In this document: piece after piece, positions 51,767-59,803 of the stretch
Layout of the letters: each line of letters starts with the position of its first letter
Numbering within the stretch: the stretch's first letter is position 1
Notes under the pieces: model-generated
Databases searched by the model: none
What the model saw: the letters and a program-made list of their open reading frames with translations, nothing else
Told to the model about the DNA's origin: nothing
Translations under genes and position numbers: made by a program
Source: Lachnospiraceae bacterium
GTDB taxonomy: Bacteria; Bacillota; Clostridia; Lachnospirales; Lachnospiraceae
Reading direction: 5' to 3'
DNA: 64,000 bases
NCBI GenBank assembly: GCA_900199595.1
Contig: FZRB01000003.1
Location: 62,001 to 126,000, forward strand

Positions 51767-53480
51767 AAGAACTTTTTGTAAAAATAAGTTTGGGTCAATG
51801 CTTATATCAGGTACATTTACTATGGCTGTTTTGTATCTAATGATGCTTAGTGATAGTATTATAGCCGGTCACTTTATAGGGGAGAAAGGTATAGCTGCTA
51901 TTAATTCAATTACCCCTATAACAGGTGTATCAACTTTCTTTGGGTGCATGGTTTCTACAGGGACAAGTATTGTATACAGTAAGAATATCGGTGCAATGAG
52001 AAAAAAACAAGCTGATCAGATATATGGTCAGGGATTAATTGTTACTTTGGTTATAGGTATTATTTCAGCCGTCATTCTATATTTTATACGTGATTTATAC
52101 TTTAGCATGAGTGGTGTTACAGGAGAAATATATGATAGAGCTTTAGAGTACTATAAACTCGCGCCTATTAATATATTTTTGACAGTTCTTGTTTATTATT
52201 TGGAGGACATGGTCTTCAGTGATGGCGATGAATTAATAAATAATCTGGGTTATATATTCCAGATTGGCGGGAATATCATATGTTCCATAATTCTGGCAAA
52301 GCATTATGGTATGCTTGGTATAATTATAGGATCTATTGTTGGAAATGTGCTTGGCATTATAGTGTCCTGCATCCACTTTTTTAGAAAAAGTAATACCCTT
52401 CATTTTGTTTGGTACTTCAATATAAAAGAACTGATTAAGACGGCACGTTTTAGTATAGTAGATGCTGTAATATATCTATGCTGGTCAGCTATGGATTATG
52501 TTATGATAAGTTATGTGTCGGCGCACTATGGAGATACAGGGCTGATTACACTTGCAGTGGTAGTAAGCCTTATAGAGTTTGGCGTAGTTTTGGATGGCGT
52601 TGGAATGGCGATTCAGCCACTTCTTGGAACATATTTGGGTGAAAAAAATCATATACTCATAAAAAGGTTAATACGTGTGGCTGTAAAGGCGGCTATTTTA
52701 GAGGGGATAATAGTAAATGTATTGGTAATTATTTTTGCCAGACAGTTTTGTGCTCTTTTCGGAATAACGGCTGGGACAGCGCTGATTCCAGCAATAACTG
52801 CGATTAGGATTGTTTCTTTTGGACTTGTATTTTGCAGTGCTGTTTCTCTTTTTACCTCTTACTATATGCTGATAGATCATATAGGTCTTTCAGTAGCAGT
52901 TACAGTGCTAAAAGATGGTATTCTATACTCGTTTTTGCCGATTTTAGGTTCGTTTATAGCGGGTGAAAAAGGAATGTGGATTGCATTTGTTATTGCGCCG
53001 ATAGTAACAATTGTTATATCGCTGGCATATGTTTATCTACGGTATGGAAAAGAATTATTCCCTTATCTGTTAAAGGATATGGAGTCGGAAATATTAGTTT
53101 TTGATGATGTTTTGACAAAGGAGTCGGCAACTAGTCTTTCAGAAAAGGTTGAAAATCTACTCGAAGAGCATAACTATCCTAAGGGTATGGCGAACAAAGC
53201 TGCTTTATTTGTCGAGGAGATCGGACTTACAATTCTTGAACAGAATAAGAAAGAGAATAAAAAACTGTTAATAGAGCTTTCTGTGTTTTTTGAAGAAAAT
53301 AGTACACTCATCATAGAACGTGATTCGGGAAAAATATTTGATATCACAGATCCTGATCAGAAGATAGAAGGGCTAAGTGGATTTATACTTAGCAGTCTCA
53401 TGGAAATGCATAAGGAAAAAGCTTATCTTACTACCACAGGTTATAATCGTAATATGATGAGATTTAGCATTTCTGAGTAA
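51759..53480 (+). CDS. MATE-family exporter with C-terminal HATPase-like domain
   Basis: A 573-residue protein. Residues 1-~445 are a 12-helix MATE/PST exporter (GTFTMAVLYLMMLSDSIIAGHF, SVVAF-like gates). Residues ~450-573 resemble an RsbW-type HATPase: LFVEEIGLTILEQN (N-box-like), LIIERDSGKIFDITDPDQK and GLSGFILSSLME. The ATP-site residues are partly lost, so this could be a sensor or docking module for STAS or partner-switch proteins. It follows the NRPS gene with overlap and likely exports its product. Confidence 0.8.
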   Translation: MNKRTFCKNKFGSMLISGTFTMAVLYLMMLSDSIIAGHFIGEKGIAAINSITPITGVSTFFGCMVSTGTSIVYSKNIGAMRKKQADQIYGQGLIVTLVIGIISAVILYFIRDLYFSMSGVTGEIYDRALEYYKLAPINIFLTVLVYYLEDMVFSDGDELINNLGYIFQIGGNIICSIILAKHYGMLGIIIGSIVGNVLGIIVSCIHFFRKSNTLHFVWYFNIKELIKTARFSIVDAVIYLCWSAMDYVMISYVSAHYGDTGLITLAVVVSLIEFGVVLDGVGMAIQPLLGTYLGEKNHILIKRLIRVAVKAAILEGIIVNVLVIIFARQFCALFGITAGTALIPAITAIRIVSFGLVFCSAVSLFTSYYMLIDHIGLSVAVTVLKDGILYSFLPILGSFIAGEKGMWIAFVIAPIVTIVISLAYVYLRYGKELFPYLLKDMESEILVFDDVLTKESATSLSEKVENLLEEHNYPKGMANKAALFVEEIGLTILEQNKKENKKLLIELSVFFEENSTLIIERDSGKIFDITDPDQKIEGLSGFILSSLMEMHKEKAYLTTTGYNRNMMRFSISE

Positions 53481-53483
53481 GCC

Positions 53484-53637
53484 GTTTTTTGATTCCAATG
53501 CGTTGGCAGCTGTAGGATTAGCTGATCTAATGTTTAATCGACCATATCAAAATAGACCGGATGCTGATGTTTTGACAATCGAGCGAAAGACAGCAAAGCA
53601 CCACAAGAATGACGCTGCAAAAAAATCTATTGTGTAA
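53484..53637 (+). pseudogene. unrecognised C-terminal ORF fragment
   Basis: An open stretch of about 50 codons (with NALAAVGLADLMFNRPYQNR and a Lys-rich end) directly follows the MATE gene in another frame and ends 8 bp before the permease gene. There is no start with a ribosome site that would make a complete protein. I cannot assign it; it may be a gene tail left by a deletion. Confidence 0.4.
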
Positions 53638-53645
53638 GGAAGAGT

Positions 53646-54407
53646 ATGGTTCGTAAGAAGGGACACAACTTAATACCGATTATTGTCATAGTAGTATTGC
53701 TTGTAATCTGGCAGTTGGCTTGCACATTTGAACTGGTTCCCGGTTATATGCTTCCATCACCGATAGAAGTTGTGAAAGCATTTATCAATGATTTCCCACT
53801 TCTTATGTCTCATGCGAAGGTTACAATCCTTGAAGCAATTTTGGGATTGGTGATCGGAGTGTTACTTGGTTTTGGATGCGCGGCTTTGATGGATAGTTTT
53901 CCTTTGGTAAAGAAGGGCCTTTATCCTATACTTGTGCTAACACAGACTATTCCGCCGGTTGCTATAGCACCTCTGCTTATTCTTTGGTTTTCCTACGGAA
54001 TTGCCCCAAAGGTTATACTCGTAGTGCTGGTGGCTTTTTTTCCGATGGCAGTTGGGCTTTTAGAAGGATTTCAGTCAGTAGATGAGGATATGATACGACT
54101 TATGAAGTCTATGAATGCTACACGCTGGCAGATTTTCTGGAATGTAAAGTTCCCTGCCGCACTGGGAGAATTCTTCTCAGGTCTTAAAATCGCCGTTGCA
54201 TATTCTATAGTAGGTGCGGTAATAGCTGAATGGCTGGGAGGATTTAGCGGACTGGGAGTATATATGACCCGCGTTAAGAAGTCGCTGTCTTACGACAAAA
54301 TGTTTGCGGTTATATTTTTTGTGTCTGCAATCAGCTTGATCCTTATGGCTTTAGTTAAGTACATACAATATAAAGCTATGCCATGGGAACATACAGAAGA
54401 TAAATAA
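53646..54407 (+). CDS. ABC transporter permease, ThiX-like (thiamine pyrimidine precursor uptake)
   Basis: A 253-residue BPD-type permease with six helices. The EAA loop is in MKSMNATRWQIFWNVKFPAALGEFFSGLKIA. It fits the nitrate/sulfonate/taurine-like group that includes ThiX. Together with the binding protein and ATPase that follow, it forms a HMP-precursor importer. No TPP riboswitch was seen before it. Confidence 0.85.
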   Translation: MVRKKGHNLIPIIVIVVLLVIWQLACTFELVPGYMLPSPIEVVKAFINDFPLLMSHAKVTILEAILGLVIGVLLGFGCAALMDSFPLVKKGLYPILVLTQTIPPVAIAPLLILWFSYGIAPKVILVVLVAFFPMAVGLLEGFQSVDEDMIRLMKSMNATRWQIFWNVKFPAALGEFFSGLKIAVAYSIVGAVIAEWLGGFSGLGVYMTRVKKSLSYDKMFAVIFFVSAISLILMALVKYIQYKAMPWEHTEDK

Positions 54408-54431
54408 GATTCTCTAATAAAGAATCTTTTT
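54406..54431 (+). terminator. weak intra-operon terminator
   Basis: AAGATTCT and AGAATCTT around a short loop followed by T residues, between permease and binding-protein genes. It probably sets relative expression rather than closing the operon. Confidence 0.5.
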
Positions 54432-54450
54432 GATTAAGGAAGATAAAATT

Positions 54451-55488
54451 ATGATTAAGTTTAATTTGAAAAAGATTATCGCAGCATTAATGACAGGAGC
54501 CATGCTTCTGGGGGCTGCAGCAGGCTGCGGAAAGCAAGCTGAAGATGAATCTGGCAGTGATAGTTCTGCAAAGAGCGAAGAGCTGACTGAGATTACTTTT
54601 GTTCTTGATTGGACGCCGAATACCAATCATACAGGACTGTATGTAGCTCAGGCTAAAGGATATTTTGAAGATGCAGGTCTCAAAGTAAATATTATTCAGC
54701 CACCTGAGGATGGAGCGACCAACATGGTTGCATCAGGTCAGGCACAGTTTGGTATAGATTTTCAGGATTATCTGCCGCCGGTTTTCACATCTGATGAAAA
54801 GGTGCCGGTAGTCGCAGTTGCGGCAGTACTGCAGCATAATACATCCGGTATTATCTCTCTTAAGGAAGATGGTATCGATTCTCCTAAGGGACTTGAAGGA
54901 AAAAATTATGCAACATGGGATCTGCCTGTAGAGAAAGCTATGATGCAGAATATCGTAGAGGCTGATGGTGGTGACTTTTCAAAGGTAAATCTTATTCCTG
55001 AATATGTTGAGAATGAACCGGCAGCACTTCAGCAGGATATTGATGCTATCTGGGTATATTATGCATGGGCAGGTATATCATGTAAGCAGGCAGGACTTGA
55101 TACCAATATGTTTTATTTTAAAGATCTTACTCCTGAGTTTGATTATTATAGTCCTGTTATCATTGCTAATTCAGATTGGACAGCAAAAAATCCTGATATA
55201 GCAAAGGCTTTCCTTGAAGCAACTAAGGATGGCTATGAATTTGCTATAGCTAATCCGGATGAGGCTGCTGACATACTTTGTGAGCAGGTTCCTGAGCTTG
55301 ATAAGGAATTAGTAAAGGAGAGCCAGGAGTGGATTTCAGGTCAGTATAAGGCTGAGGTTGCTCGGTGGGGCTATATCGATCAGGCAAGATGGGATGCATT
55401 CTTCAAATGGTTATCAGACAATAATCTTTCAGATGAGATTCCTGCCGGATATGGATTTACTAATGAATATCTTCCAAAGGAAGAATAA
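54451..55488 (+). CDS. ThiY-like substrate-binding lipoprotein (pyrimidine precursor)
   Basis: A 345-residue lipoprotein: signal with lipobox LLGAAAGCGK, then a THI5/NMT1-like domain with LDWTPNTNHTGLYVAQAKGYF, the hallmark of ThiY-type binders of HMP precursors such as N-formyl-aminopyrimidine. The ATG at 54451 follows AAGGAAG; a TTG at 54430 is less likely. Lipidation would be by Lgt, encoded in this window at 58553. Confidence 0.9.
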   Translation: MIKFNLKKIIAALMTGAMLLGAAAGCGKQAEDESGSDSSAKSEELTEITFVLDWTPNTNHTGLYVAQAKGYFEDAGLKVNIIQPPEDGATNMVASGQAQFGIDFQDYLPPVFTSDEKVPVVAVAAVLQHNTSGIISLKEDGIDSPKGLEGKNYATWDLPVEKAMMQNIVEADGGDFSKVNLIPEYVENEPAALQQDIDAIWVYYAWAGISCKQAGLDTNMFYFKDLTPEFDYYSPVIIANSDWTAKNPDIAKAFLEATKDGYEFAIANPDEAADILCEQVPELDKELVKESQEWISGQYKAEVARWGYIDQARWDAFFKWLSDNNLSDEIPAGYGFTNEYLPKEE

Positions 55489-55505
55489 TAATTTAAGGTA
55501 CAAAT

Positions 55506-56243
55506 ATGAGAGGGATACTTCGTGCTGAAAACATAAAAAAATCTTATGGTGATAAGGCTGTGCTTGCAGATATTTCCATCACATTAAATGAAGGCGAACT
55601 GGTCAGTATTCTTGGTGTCAGTGGAGTTGGAAAAACAACTCTCTTTAATGTGCTTTCCGGAATAATAGAACCGGATGCTGGAACAGTAGTGCTGGAAGAT
55701 GAAGATATCACAGGCAAGAGGGGCATGCTTAGCTATATGCTTCAGAAGGATTTACTTCTTCCTCATAAAACAGTGGTAGATAATGTGGCTCTACCATTAA
55801 CTCTTTCAGGGGTTCCAAAGAAAGAGGCAAGAGATAAGGCTTCACAGCTTTTTGATCAGTTTGGACTTGAAGGTACTGAGAAAAAATATCCATCTCAGTT
55901 GTCAGGCGGAATGCGTCAAAGAGCAGCACTTCTAAGAACTTATCTTTGCAATAAGAAGGTTGCACTGCTGGATGAACCATTTAGTGCACTTGATGCTATC
56001 ACAAGAAGTTCGGTTCAGGATTGGTATCTTTCTGTTATGAGTGAAATAAAGCTATCAACTCTGTTTATCACACATGATATTGATGAGGCGATTCTTTTGT
56101 CTGATAGAATATATATCATGAAGGGGTCCCCGGCTGTTATTGATGGGGAATTGGTAATAAGTACTCCAAAGCCCAAAACTCATGATTTTATGATAACAGA
56201 TGAATTTTTAGAGATTAAAAAGAAAATAAGAGAAATGTTGTAA
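55506..56243 (+). CDS. ABC transporter ATP-binding protein, ThiZ-like
   Basis: A 245-residue ATPase with Walker A GVSGVGKTT, signature LSGGMRQRA, Walker B VALLDEPFSALD and H-loop FITHD. It completes the ThiXYZ-like importer: binding protein, permease and ATPase are all present and co-oriented. The substrate assignment rests on the binding protein. Confidence 0.9.
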   Translation: MRGILRAENIKKSYGDKAVLADISITLNEGELVSILGVSGVGKTTLFNVLSGIIEPDAGTVVLEDEDITGKRGMLSYMLQKDLLLPHKTVVDNVALPLTLSGVPKKEARDKASQLFDQFGLEGTEKKYPSQLSGGMRQRAALLRTYLCNKKVALLDEPFSALDAITRSSVQDWYLSVMSEIKLSTLFITHDIDEAILLSDRIYIMKGSPAVIDGELVISTPKPKTHDFMITDEFLEIKKKIREML

Positions 56244-56245
56244 AG

Positions 56246-56358
56246 CATTGGATTATGACGACCTGTTGCTTACCGGTTCAAAAAAAGCTGAAACTCTGAG
56301 GTTTTATGAGAGCTCTGGATAGAATAGTAGTGATAAGATCGAATTTATTCAGTGGATT
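56246..56358 (+). pseudogene. decayed GNAT acetyltransferase tail
   Basis: Reads LDYDDLLLTGS in one frame, then after an A run (56281-56286) switches to KAETLRFYESSG, a TAG stop (56320-56322) and NSSDKIEFIQWI. This is the typical end of a GNAT acetyltransferase with one lost A and one nonsense mutation. The N-terminal half of the gene is missing. Confidence 0.65.
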
Positions 56359-56427
56359 GGAGAGTTCATTTGTCAAATAAAATATAAAAGATTTGGTGTT
56401 GACAGATACGAAATAAGGAGTTTATTC

Positions 56428-56544
56428 GTGCGTAAGTTTAATCTTGTAAATGCATACGTCGCACTAAAATCAGCACTACTTCGACTAGTGAAAGGTCTGG
56501 ATTTAGTATGTAAGTTTCTGGGATTAAAAGCGTGCGTGGACTAA
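56428..56544 (+). CDS. candidate 38-residue basic amphipathic peptide ORF
   Basis: A GTG start with AAGGAG 7 bp upstream opens a 38-residue frame, RKFNLVNAYVALKSALLRLV..., with basic and hydrophobic residues alternating and two Cys near the end (LVCKFLGLKACVD). A strong terminator follows at 56572. No family recognised. It may be a small bioactive or regulatory peptide, or a relic. Confidence 0.4.
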   Translation: MRKFNLVNAYVALKSALLRLVKGLDLVCKFLGLKACVD

Positions 56545-56571
56545 TAGATTATTTTAGTATTATCAATTATT

Positions 56572-56606
56572 GACCACCTATCTTTCTCGGATAGGTGGTC
56601 TTTTTT
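56572..56606 (+). terminator. Rho-independent terminator
   Basis: GACCACCTAT (56572-56581) and ATAGGTGGTC (56591-56600) perfectly complementary, with six T after. It ends the ThiXYZ/small ORF region. Confidence 0.9.
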
Positions 56607-56747
56607 CATAAGAATAACCAGTCAAGATAAGAGAAATGCTGTGTTTTACGCCATTTTGGTTTGAAAAGTACACTTTTTTATGGTATCATTACACAATTGT
56701 ACTAAGCTCTTTTCTACGTTGTTTAGACAAGGAAAGGAGCTGAGAAA

Positions 56748-57020
56748 ATGGGAAAAAACTGAAAGGTAAGGAATTCAACCTATGATGCCAACATAGCCAA
56801 GCTTACTAAGCAGGCTGGGATAGAAAACTTTTCAATGCATACACTCAGACATACCTTTGCTACTAGATGTATTGAAGCTGGAATGCGTCCCAAGGCTTTA
56901 CAGCAGATACTAGGGCATTCAAGTATTAATATCACAATGAATCTGTATGTTCATGTGAGTGACGAAGAAAAAATAAAAGAGATACAAAAACTTGAGGCTT
57001 ACGCCACGGAAATGGCGTAA
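56748..57020 (+). pseudogene. tyrosine recombinase (integrase) remnant
   Basis: An ATG with AAGGAG upstream (56748) is stopped by TGA after four codons, but the same frame continues through NSTYDANIAKLTKQAGIENF to HTLRHTFATRCIEAGM and LGHSSINITMNLYVHV. These hold the catalytic Arg, His and Tyr of phage-type integrases; the N-terminal ~250 residues are gone. It is a dead integrase, marking past insertion of a mobile element beside ychF. No attachment repeats were identified. Confidence 0.75.
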
Positions 57021-57086
57021 AAAATGGCGTAAAATTCAAATTGGAAGTCTGGAAACCCCAATAAATAAAGGAAAGAGGAAATTATT

Positions 57087-58190
57087 ATGAAACTAGGTAT
57101 AGTCGGATTGCCCAACGTAGGTAAATCTACATTATTTAATTCACTTACAAAGGCAGGAGCCCTTGCGGCAAATTATCCATTTGCCACCATTGATCCCAAT
57201 GTAGGTATAGTTGCTGTACCGGATGAACGTCTGGATGTGCTGACTAAGATGTATGATTCAGAAAAGACCACTCCTGCTGTTATTGAGTTCGTTGATATAG
57301 CAGGTCTTGTAAAGGGCGCAAGCAAGGGTGAGGGACTTGGAAACCAGTTCCTGGCAAATATCAGGGAATGTGATGCGATAGTCCATGTTGTAAGATGCTT
57401 TGAGGATCCGGACGTAGTTCATGTGGATGGTTCTATCGATCCTATAAGAGATATAGAGACCATTAATATAGAATTGATATTCTCAGACCTGGAGGTTCTT
57501 GAGAGAAGAATATCCAAGACTGTTAAGCTGTCAAGAAATGATAAGCAGGCTGCCAAGGAGCTTGATTTCCAGAATAGGATAAAGGCTCATCTTGAAGCAG
57601 GTAATCCTGTAAGAACCTTCGAGATAAATGAAGCTGACGATGATGAAAAAGCATGGATACATGATTATTTCCTGCTTACAGATAAGAAGGTTATATATGC
57701 AGCAAATGTAAGCGAAGACGATATGGCTGATGACGGAGCTTCTAATGACTTTGTTAAGAAGGTTCGTGATTATGCAGCTGAAACTGATGCTCAGGTATTT
57801 ACAGTATGTGCACAGATGGAAGCAGAGATATCAGAGCTTGATGATGAAGAGAGAAAGATGTTCCTTGATGATCTTGGACTTAAGGAATCAGGTCTTGATA
57901 AACTTATAAAGGCAAGCTATTCATTGCTTGGTCTAATCAGCTATCTAACAGCAGGACCTCAGGAATCAAGAGCCTGGACCATAGTTGATGGTACAAAGGC
58001 ACCTCAGGCGGCCGGTAAGATCCACTCTGATTTCGAGAGAGGTTTCATCAAGGCTGAGGTTATAGCATATGATGATCTGATTCGTGAAGGCAGTATGACA
58101 GCTGCAAAGGAAAAAGGTCTTGTACGTCAGGAAGGCAAAGAGTACGTCATGAAAGACGGAGATGTGGTACTGTTTAAGTTCAACGTGTAG
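57087..58190 (+). CDS. ychF: redox-regulated ATPase YchF
   Basis: A 367-residue Obg-family ATPase, conserved in bacteria and associated with ribosomes and oxidative stress. G1 is GLPNVGKSTLFNSLTKAG, G3 DIAGLVKGASKGEGLGNQFL, and the altered G4 is NVSEDD. The C-terminal TGS domain (AWTIVDGTKAPQAAGKIHSDFERGFIKAEV) is present. AAAGAGG precedes the ATG. Confidence 0.97.
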   Translation: MKLGIVGLPNVGKSTLFNSLTKAGALAANYPFATIDPNVGIVAVPDERLDVLTKMYDSEKTTPAVIEFVDIAGLVKGASKGEGLGNQFLANIRECDAIVHVVRCFEDPDVVHVDGSIDPIRDIETINIELIFSDLEVLERRISKTVKLSRNDKQAAKELDFQNRIKAHLEAGNPVRTFEINEADDDEKAWIHDYFLLTDKKVIYAANVSEDDMADDGASNDFVKKVRDYAAETDAQVFTVCAQMEAEISELDDEERKMFLDDLGLKESGLDKLIKASYSLLGLISYLTAGPQESRAWTIVDGTKAPQAAGKIHSDFERGFIKAEVIAYDDLIREGSMTAAKEKGLVRQEGKEYVMKDGDVVLFKFNV

Positions 58191-58210
58191 AAGGCATTAA
58201 GCAGTGCAGT

Positions 58211-58270
58211 GACAGGGGAATAAGTATGCATAATCACATTTATGCGATTATGCATACTTATTTCCCTGTC
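58211..58270. repeat. 25-bp-stem hairpin after ychF
   Basis: Arms 58211-58235 and 58246-58270 pair over 25 bp with one mismatch around a 10-nt loop. It starts 20 bp after the ychF stop. It lacks a T run, so termination is uncertain; the length suggests an mRNA end stabiliser or a DNA element. Confidence 0.75.
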
Positions 58271-58272
58271 GA

Positions 58273-58530
58273 TATAGGGCGGAACGCCCTATCATCGCTG
58301 AACAGTAGCTGCGAAGCAGCTACTTCAGCGATTGCGGCACTGCTAAAAAGTGGAAGTAGCTGAACAGTAGCTGCGAAGCAGCGGGTTCAGCGATTGTAGC
58401 ACTGCTAAAAAATGGAAGTAGCTGAACAGTAGCTGCGAAGCAGCTACTTCAGCGATTGTAGCACTGCTAAAAAGTGGAAGTAGCTGAACAGTAGCTGCGA
58501 AGCAGCTACTTCAGCGATTGCTGATTTGCT
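58273..58530 (+). repeat. 62-bp tandem hairpin repeats (four copies) with a preceding triloop hairpin
   Basis: After a hairpin ATAGGGCG-GAA-CGCCCTAT (58274-58292) four units begin GCTGAACAGTAGCTGCGAAG at 58297, 58359, 58421 and 58483. Each unit folds as AGTAGCTGC-GAA-GCAGCTACT inside CGCTGAA/TTCAGCG; the second unit has GGGTTCAG in place of TACTTCAG, which breaks part of its stem. The last unit is shortened. This fills the whole gap between ychF and lgt (363 bp with the hairpin before it). Confidence 0.85.
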
Positions 58531-58552
58531 ATAAAAATATAAAGGAGTAAAT

Positions 58553-59506
58553 ATGGACGGAATCTATTTTCCGGGGCTTGGAATATTTTTTGATAAAGTA
58601 CTGTCCGGCTTTTCTGTTTTCGGCTTTGAAATAAAGTTCTATGGAATGATCATCATGTTCGGCTTTATATTTGCATATTTTCTTTCTACTCTTGAAGCAA
58701 AGAGAACGGGTCAGAATCCGGAGGATTATCTGGATCTTCTTCTGACACTGGTCATTCCTTCAATTCTTGGTGCAAGAATATACTATATACTGTTTAACCT
58801 GAAGGAATTTGTTTCTCCCGGAAAGAGTGTGGGAGCAACTATAAAGGATATGATTAATATCCGTAACGGAGGACTGGCTATATACGGAGGCCTTATTGTC
58901 GGTGCTATTACCATAGTGATTTTTGCAAAGTATAAAAAAACCAGCTTTGCTCTGGTGCTTGATACAATTACCATGGGTATCCTTATGGGCCAGATAATGG
59001 GAAGATGGGGCAATTTCTTCAACAGAGAGGTGTTCGGAAGATATACGGACGGCATCTTCAGAATGGGAATTCCGGTTGATTACTACAGCAAGAGCTTTAT
59101 GGAATATCTGACATCTTCGGGTATAGTTACTGACGAGATGATTGCTCATCAGGAAGTGATAAACGGCGTATCCTGTATTACGGTTCATCCTACCTTTTTA
59201 TATGAAGGACTCTGGAATGTTCTTCTGCTGGTGCTTATCTTTATTTTCAGGAAGAAGAAAAAGTTCAATGGTGAGATATTTGCTTCATACGCTCTGGGGT
59301 ATGGAGTGGGAAGATTTATTATAGAAGGAATCAGAACCGATTCCCTTATGATCGGTCCCCTGAAGGTAAGTCAGGTTGTTGCTGTACTCTGCGTAGTGGG
59401 CGCGGCCGTAATAATTGTTATAAATAGAAGAAAAGCAAAGAATGCTCTGCTGCCTGAAACTGTAAATGTGGAGGAAAGTGGGGAAAATACCGAAAAAACT
59501 GAATAA
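58553..59506 (+). CDS. lgt: prolipoprotein diacylglyceryl transferase
   Basis: A 317-residue membrane enzyme that attaches diacylglycerol to lipobox Cys in prelipoproteins. The family signature lies in LMGQIMGRWGNFFNREVFG; the essential YGG-like ARIYYI and the C-terminal VGRFIIEGIRTDS motifs are present. Seven helices expected. A hydrophilic acidic tail (TVNVEESGENTEKTE) is lineage specific. AAAGGAG precedes the ATG. Confidence 0.96.
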   Translation: MDGIYFPGLGIFFDKVLSGFSVFGFEIKFYGMIIMFGFIFAYFLSTLEAKRTGQNPEDYLDLLLTLVIPSILGARIYYILFNLKEFVSPGKSVGATIKDMINIRNGGLAIYGGLIVGAITIVIFAKYKKTSFALVLDTITMGILMGQIMGRWGNFFNREVFGRYTDGIFRMGIPVDYYSKSFMEYLTSSGIVTDEMIAHQEVINGVSCITVHPTFLYEGLWNVLLLVLIFIFRKKKKFNGEIFASYALGYGVGRFIIEGIRTDSLMIGPLKVSQVVAVLCVVGAAVIIVINRRKAKNALLPETVNVEESGENTEKTE

Positions 59507-59566
59507 TGGGCGAAAATACTAGATATAGTGTTTTAGATAATGATATCAAATAAATGTAGTATTTAT

Positions 59567-59611
59567 AAAAAAAGAGACTGAGAAGCCAGATGCTTCACAG
59601 TCTCTTTTTTT
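59567..59611 (+). terminator. Rho-independent terminator after lgt
   Basis: AAAAAGAGACTG and CAGTCTCTTTTTT arms around a 17-nt loop (with an inner hairpin), with the T run as part of the 3' arm. It separates lgt from the division cluster. Confidence 0.88.
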
Positions 59612-59644
59612 GGCTGTTTATCTAGGTTTTTTGATAAAAAAACC

Positions 59645-59731
59645 TTGCATTTTGTACTCTTGTGGGTTAATATTAATGCCAAGTGGGGGAAAGTGGCGGA
59701 TATTTCCATACCTACTCCATAAAGTGGGAAA
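59645..59731 (+). promoter_or_regulatory. mraZ promoter with MraZ-type operator repeats
   Basis: TTGCAT (59645-59650) and TAATAT (59668-59673), spaced 17 bp, form a good promoter. GTGGG-containing decamers lie at 59661 (TGTGGGTTAA), 59681 (AAGTGGGGGA), 59691 (AAGTGGCGGA) and 59721 (AAAGTGGGAA), in register of multiples of 10 bp. Such phased GTGG repeats are known MraZ boxes, so autoregulation of the division operon is inferred. Confidence 0.75.
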
Positions 59732-59803
59732 TTATCAACATTATAAACAAATTTATCAACAAAAATCAATTATCGAGAGTATTAAAGAAAGGAGGAACAG
59801 CAT

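Noticed and set aside
53400-53646. TPP riboswitch for the ThiXYZ-like operon
   Set aside because: No CTGAGA core or complementary P1 arms seen in the leader.
58297-58530. CRISPR array
   Set aside because: Repeats are contiguous 62-bp units with no variable spacers, and no cas genes are present.
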